Origin: Tubiluchus corallicola
Taxonomy: Eukaryota; Priapulida; Priapulimorpha; Priapulimorphida; Tubiluchidae
Direction of reading: 5' to 3'
NCBI GenBank assembly: GCA_030141605.1
Contig: JAQGDQ010000323.1
Location: 1 to 64,000, forward strand
Length of the DNA stretch: 64,000 bases
Below, piece after piece: positions 63,020 through 64,000 of this stretch. The notes below the pieces were generated by a model, which saw nothing but the letters and a program-made list of their open reading frames with translations, had not been told where the DNA came from and ran no database searches. A program made the position numbers and the translations under genes. How positions within the stretch are numbered: the stretch's first letter is position 1; the number at the start of each line of letters is the position of its first letter.

Positions 63020-64000
63020 AAGTTAGTATCTAAACATGTACATTAACTTGAACTTTTTAAAAGATGACATCAAAACCTGACTAAAATCGCCGAATTAGCA
63101 GCCAAAAAAGCTTTTCAAGTATGATACTAAAAAGTGGCGGGTTTCCCAAGTGTTGTGAGTACACGAATTATCAAAAGTATAACTGTAGAAGCCGGATTAG
63201 TACCTGTACCCGGGTGACACAAAAAAGGTGAATTGCAAACACCACCATTCTGCCCATCATATCAGTGCCCATCATATCAGATAAAAAGTTCCAATAACAA
63301 GATGACTAAGTGGGAATGCTACTCACTACTTTCTGCGCTTGCTGCTATTTACACGCGTATGTGACAGCCTCAAATTTTTTTCGACATTCGAAGACAGGAC
63401 CGTTTTTTAACTAAACTTCACACCAAGAATGCTTCGAATTCAAAATAAATGTGCTGAACTAGCAGAGGAGAGGAAGTCCGTGCCTCTGATTTATTGCTAT
63501 TCCTAAGGCAGTTTACTGCACGTGACACCAGCGTTGAAAACAGACGCTGTTAACACAGCAGCCAATAGTCAATACTTGCTGCCATGTACATCATGACTAG
63601 AGCTGCCCTTACTTTAGACTCATTTTATTAGCCGGGCGAGCTATAATTTGTGCACAATCGACCTGGAAAGCGGATCTGCCTTCTGGTCCTTCGTGTTTAG
63701 GCCCAGAAAACGGACCAGCATCCATCCCCACACCTTTAGAATGGATCTGCCCTATCAAATACTAGCTCTTCCCAGCTCACAAAACGATCTACACCGCCGC
63801 AACCGTTCACTAGCTGGCTTACTCCTAATTCCGGGACCTGGATCTACCCCGATTTGCAGTTCCTTAGCATAACTGATCCCATTCCTATTTCATGATTTAT
63901 AAATGTTTCATCCCATACCCGCTTGGTTTAACAACAGACAAGCAGCAGAAATATAGAGCGCACGACAACCACTACGTGGCGCCGCATATGAAAGAAATGA
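63020..64000. other. No gene identified to the right edge
   Basis: The plus ORF at 63648-63872 has no family resemblance. The missing first coding exon of PITPNM was not found here. Confidence 0.4.

Noticed and set aside
63648-63872. Plus ORF of 74 codons
   Set aside because: No family resemblance, no splice or poly(A) context.
51251-64000. Search for the PITPNM start exon (MxxKEYxxxLPMxxxEYxxxQLYM)
   Set aside because: No minus-strand segment with this pattern and a phase-0 donor was found by eye.

Overview
This is an AT-rich piece of an animal nuclear genome, interrupted by introns and dense in repeats. There are no operons, no bacterial-type signals and no CRISPR array. Exons have GT...AG junctions, introns run from about 0.2 to 5.8 kb, and the non-coding DNA carries metazoan-style LINE relics, tRNA-derived SINEs, hAT-like and pogo/Tigger-like MITEs and many micro- and minisatellites. 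An invertebrate is likely, but I cannot name the lineage from the sequence.

The one gene identified with confidence fills the middle 38.6 kb on the minus strand (51250 down to 12675). It is a PITPNM/RdgB/Nir-family membrane-associated phosphatidylinositol transfer protein. I traced 21 coding exons. Their lengths total 3498 nt, and the frame stays open across all 20 junctions to a TGA stop, giving 1165 visible residues. The order is that of the family: PI-transfer domain, acidic/Ser-rich linker with an FFAT motif, central region, DDHD domain, then LNS2. Such proteins move phosphatidylinositol and phosphatidic acid at ER-plasma membrane contacts; FFAT binds ER VAP proteins and LNS2 binds phosphatidic acid. 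The first coding exon (about 25 residues including the start Met) was not found and is probably beyond the right edge. A 45-bp in-frame candidate cassette exon lies at 37479-37523.

Layout: 1-12.6 kb is intergenic with microsatellites, a LINE 3' end, a dispersed-repeat cluster, a 17-bp minisatellite and one unproven plus-strand ORF (11644-11955). 12.7-51.3 kb is the gene; its introns hold a 37-bp array of about 48 copies (15.3-17.06 kb), an intact-ended hAT MITE with 8-bp target duplication (29516-30152), three pogo-like MITEs with TA duplications, RT fragments, a GC-rich island (42.93-43.4 kb) followed by a strand-asymmetric GGTGT array, and 73-77-bp and 25-bp minisatellites. 51.3-64 kb is upstream sequence or first intron, with LINE RT remains (57.25-57.85 kb), a small element with a telomere-like core inserted in another repeat (60186-60433), and an inverted repeat with hammerhead-like motifs (62222-62470).

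I found no new multi-gene system. The observations most worth checking are the telomere-core insertion, the hammerhead-like repeat, the candidate cassette exon, the GC-rich island and the nested MITE insertions.
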